Position numbers and translations under genes: made by a program. From the NCBI GenBank assembly GCA_029268325.1, contig JAJUGC010000178.1:1-5453 (forward strand): 5,453 nt of DNA, given 5' to 3'. The DNA comes from Gammaproteobacteria bacterium. Its GTDB lineage: Bacteria > Pseudomonadota > Gammaproteobacteria > Pseudomonadales > Oleiphilaceae. Every line of letters begins with the position of its first letter. Within the stretch, counting starts at the first letter, position 1. Below are positions 5,255 to 5,453 of the stretch, piece after piece. The notes below the pieces were generated by a model. It worked only from the letters and a program-made list of their open reading frames with translations, made no database searches and was not told the DNA's origin.

Positions 5255-5453
5255 ATGCCCACCCAAGCCAATCAACCAGCACAATCCCCCAGTGGCCCCG
5301 ACAGCAACCGGGCCAGGAAACTGCTGTTTCGCTTGTCCAAGCCCCCCTATGGGCGCTCCCAAGCCAGGGAAGCCCTGGATGCCCTCTTGGCTGCCGCAGC
5401 ATTCGAGCAAGATGTCAGCATGCTCTTCGTGGGTGACGGACTTTACCTGCTGC
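5255..5453 (+). CDS. tusC: Sulfurtransferase complex subunit TusC (DsrF-like), 5' part only
   Basis: The frame from ATG 5255 is open to the window edge (66 codons). TusC is the structural middle subunit of TusBCD in the tRNA 2-thiouridine sulfur relay. From residue 22 the sequence (KLLFRLSKPPYGRSQAREALDALLAA..., then DVSMLFVGDGLYLL) matches the TusC N-terminal region; E. coli has AAGREGLDALLA and FFIADGVFQLL at these places. The first 21 residues are polar and rich in Pro, Gln, Ser and Asn, and have no counterpart in E. coli TusC, which starts at its first beta-strand. The gene starts 1 nt after the tusD stop. tusB is expected next but lies outside the window. Confidence 0.92.
   Translation, partial: MPTQANQPAQSPSGPDSNRARKLLFRLSKPPYGRSQAREALDALLAAAAFEQDVSMLFVGDGLYLL

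Noticed and set aside
4732..5402. Minus-strand open frames opposite yccA end, tusD and tusC
   Set aside because: They span the yccA terminator and the conserved tusD/tusC genes in antisense, with no family resemblance.

Overview
The window looks like a conserved housekeeping stretch of a gammaproteobacterial chromosome. The gene order (gacA-uvrC-pgsA-tRNA-Gly on one strand; tRNA-Ser(UGA), yccA and tusDC nearby) and the protein sequences resemble the Pseudomonas/Pseudomonadales arrangement more than the enteric one. I cannot resolve the genus. I see no mobile element, CRISPR array, phage gene or pseudogene.

Left half (1-3417), all on the minus strand, reading right to left: a sigma70-type promoter (3388-3417), then gacA (response regulator of the GacS/GacA system, UUG start), uvrC (nucleotide-excision-repair endonuclease, overlapping gacA by 20 bp) and pgsA (phosphatidylglycerophosphate synthase). 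A separate strong promoter (126-153) then drives tRNA-Gly(GCC), whose 3' end is cut by the window edge. No intrinsic terminator is visible between pgsA and the tRNA.

Middle (3324-4110): about 520 bp without a convincing protein gene. It holds the gacA promoter and a minus-strand intrinsic terminator (3680-3705) for the tRNA-Ser(UGA) transcript, which lies at 3848-3937. The tRNA-Ser promoter (3980-4007) is back to back with a plus-strand promoter (4029-4056) for yccA.

Right half (4111-5453), plus strand: yccA (seven-helix Bax-inhibitor-1 family membrane protein, FtsH modulator in E. coli) ends in a strong perfect-stem terminator. tusD begins only 11 nt after the hairpin without a Shine-Dalgarno sequence. 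tusC follows after 1 nt and runs off the window. TusD and TusC are parts of the TusBCD sulfur relay for tRNA 2-thiouridine synthesis.

Nothing here looks like a new biological system. The points worth a second look are regulatory or structural: the tusD start against the yccA terminator, the long pyrimidine-rich 3' trailer of pre-tRNA-Ser, the mutually exclusive hairpins in the tRNA-Gly leader, loss of the YetJ-type di-aspartate pair in YccA, and an N-terminal extension on TusC.
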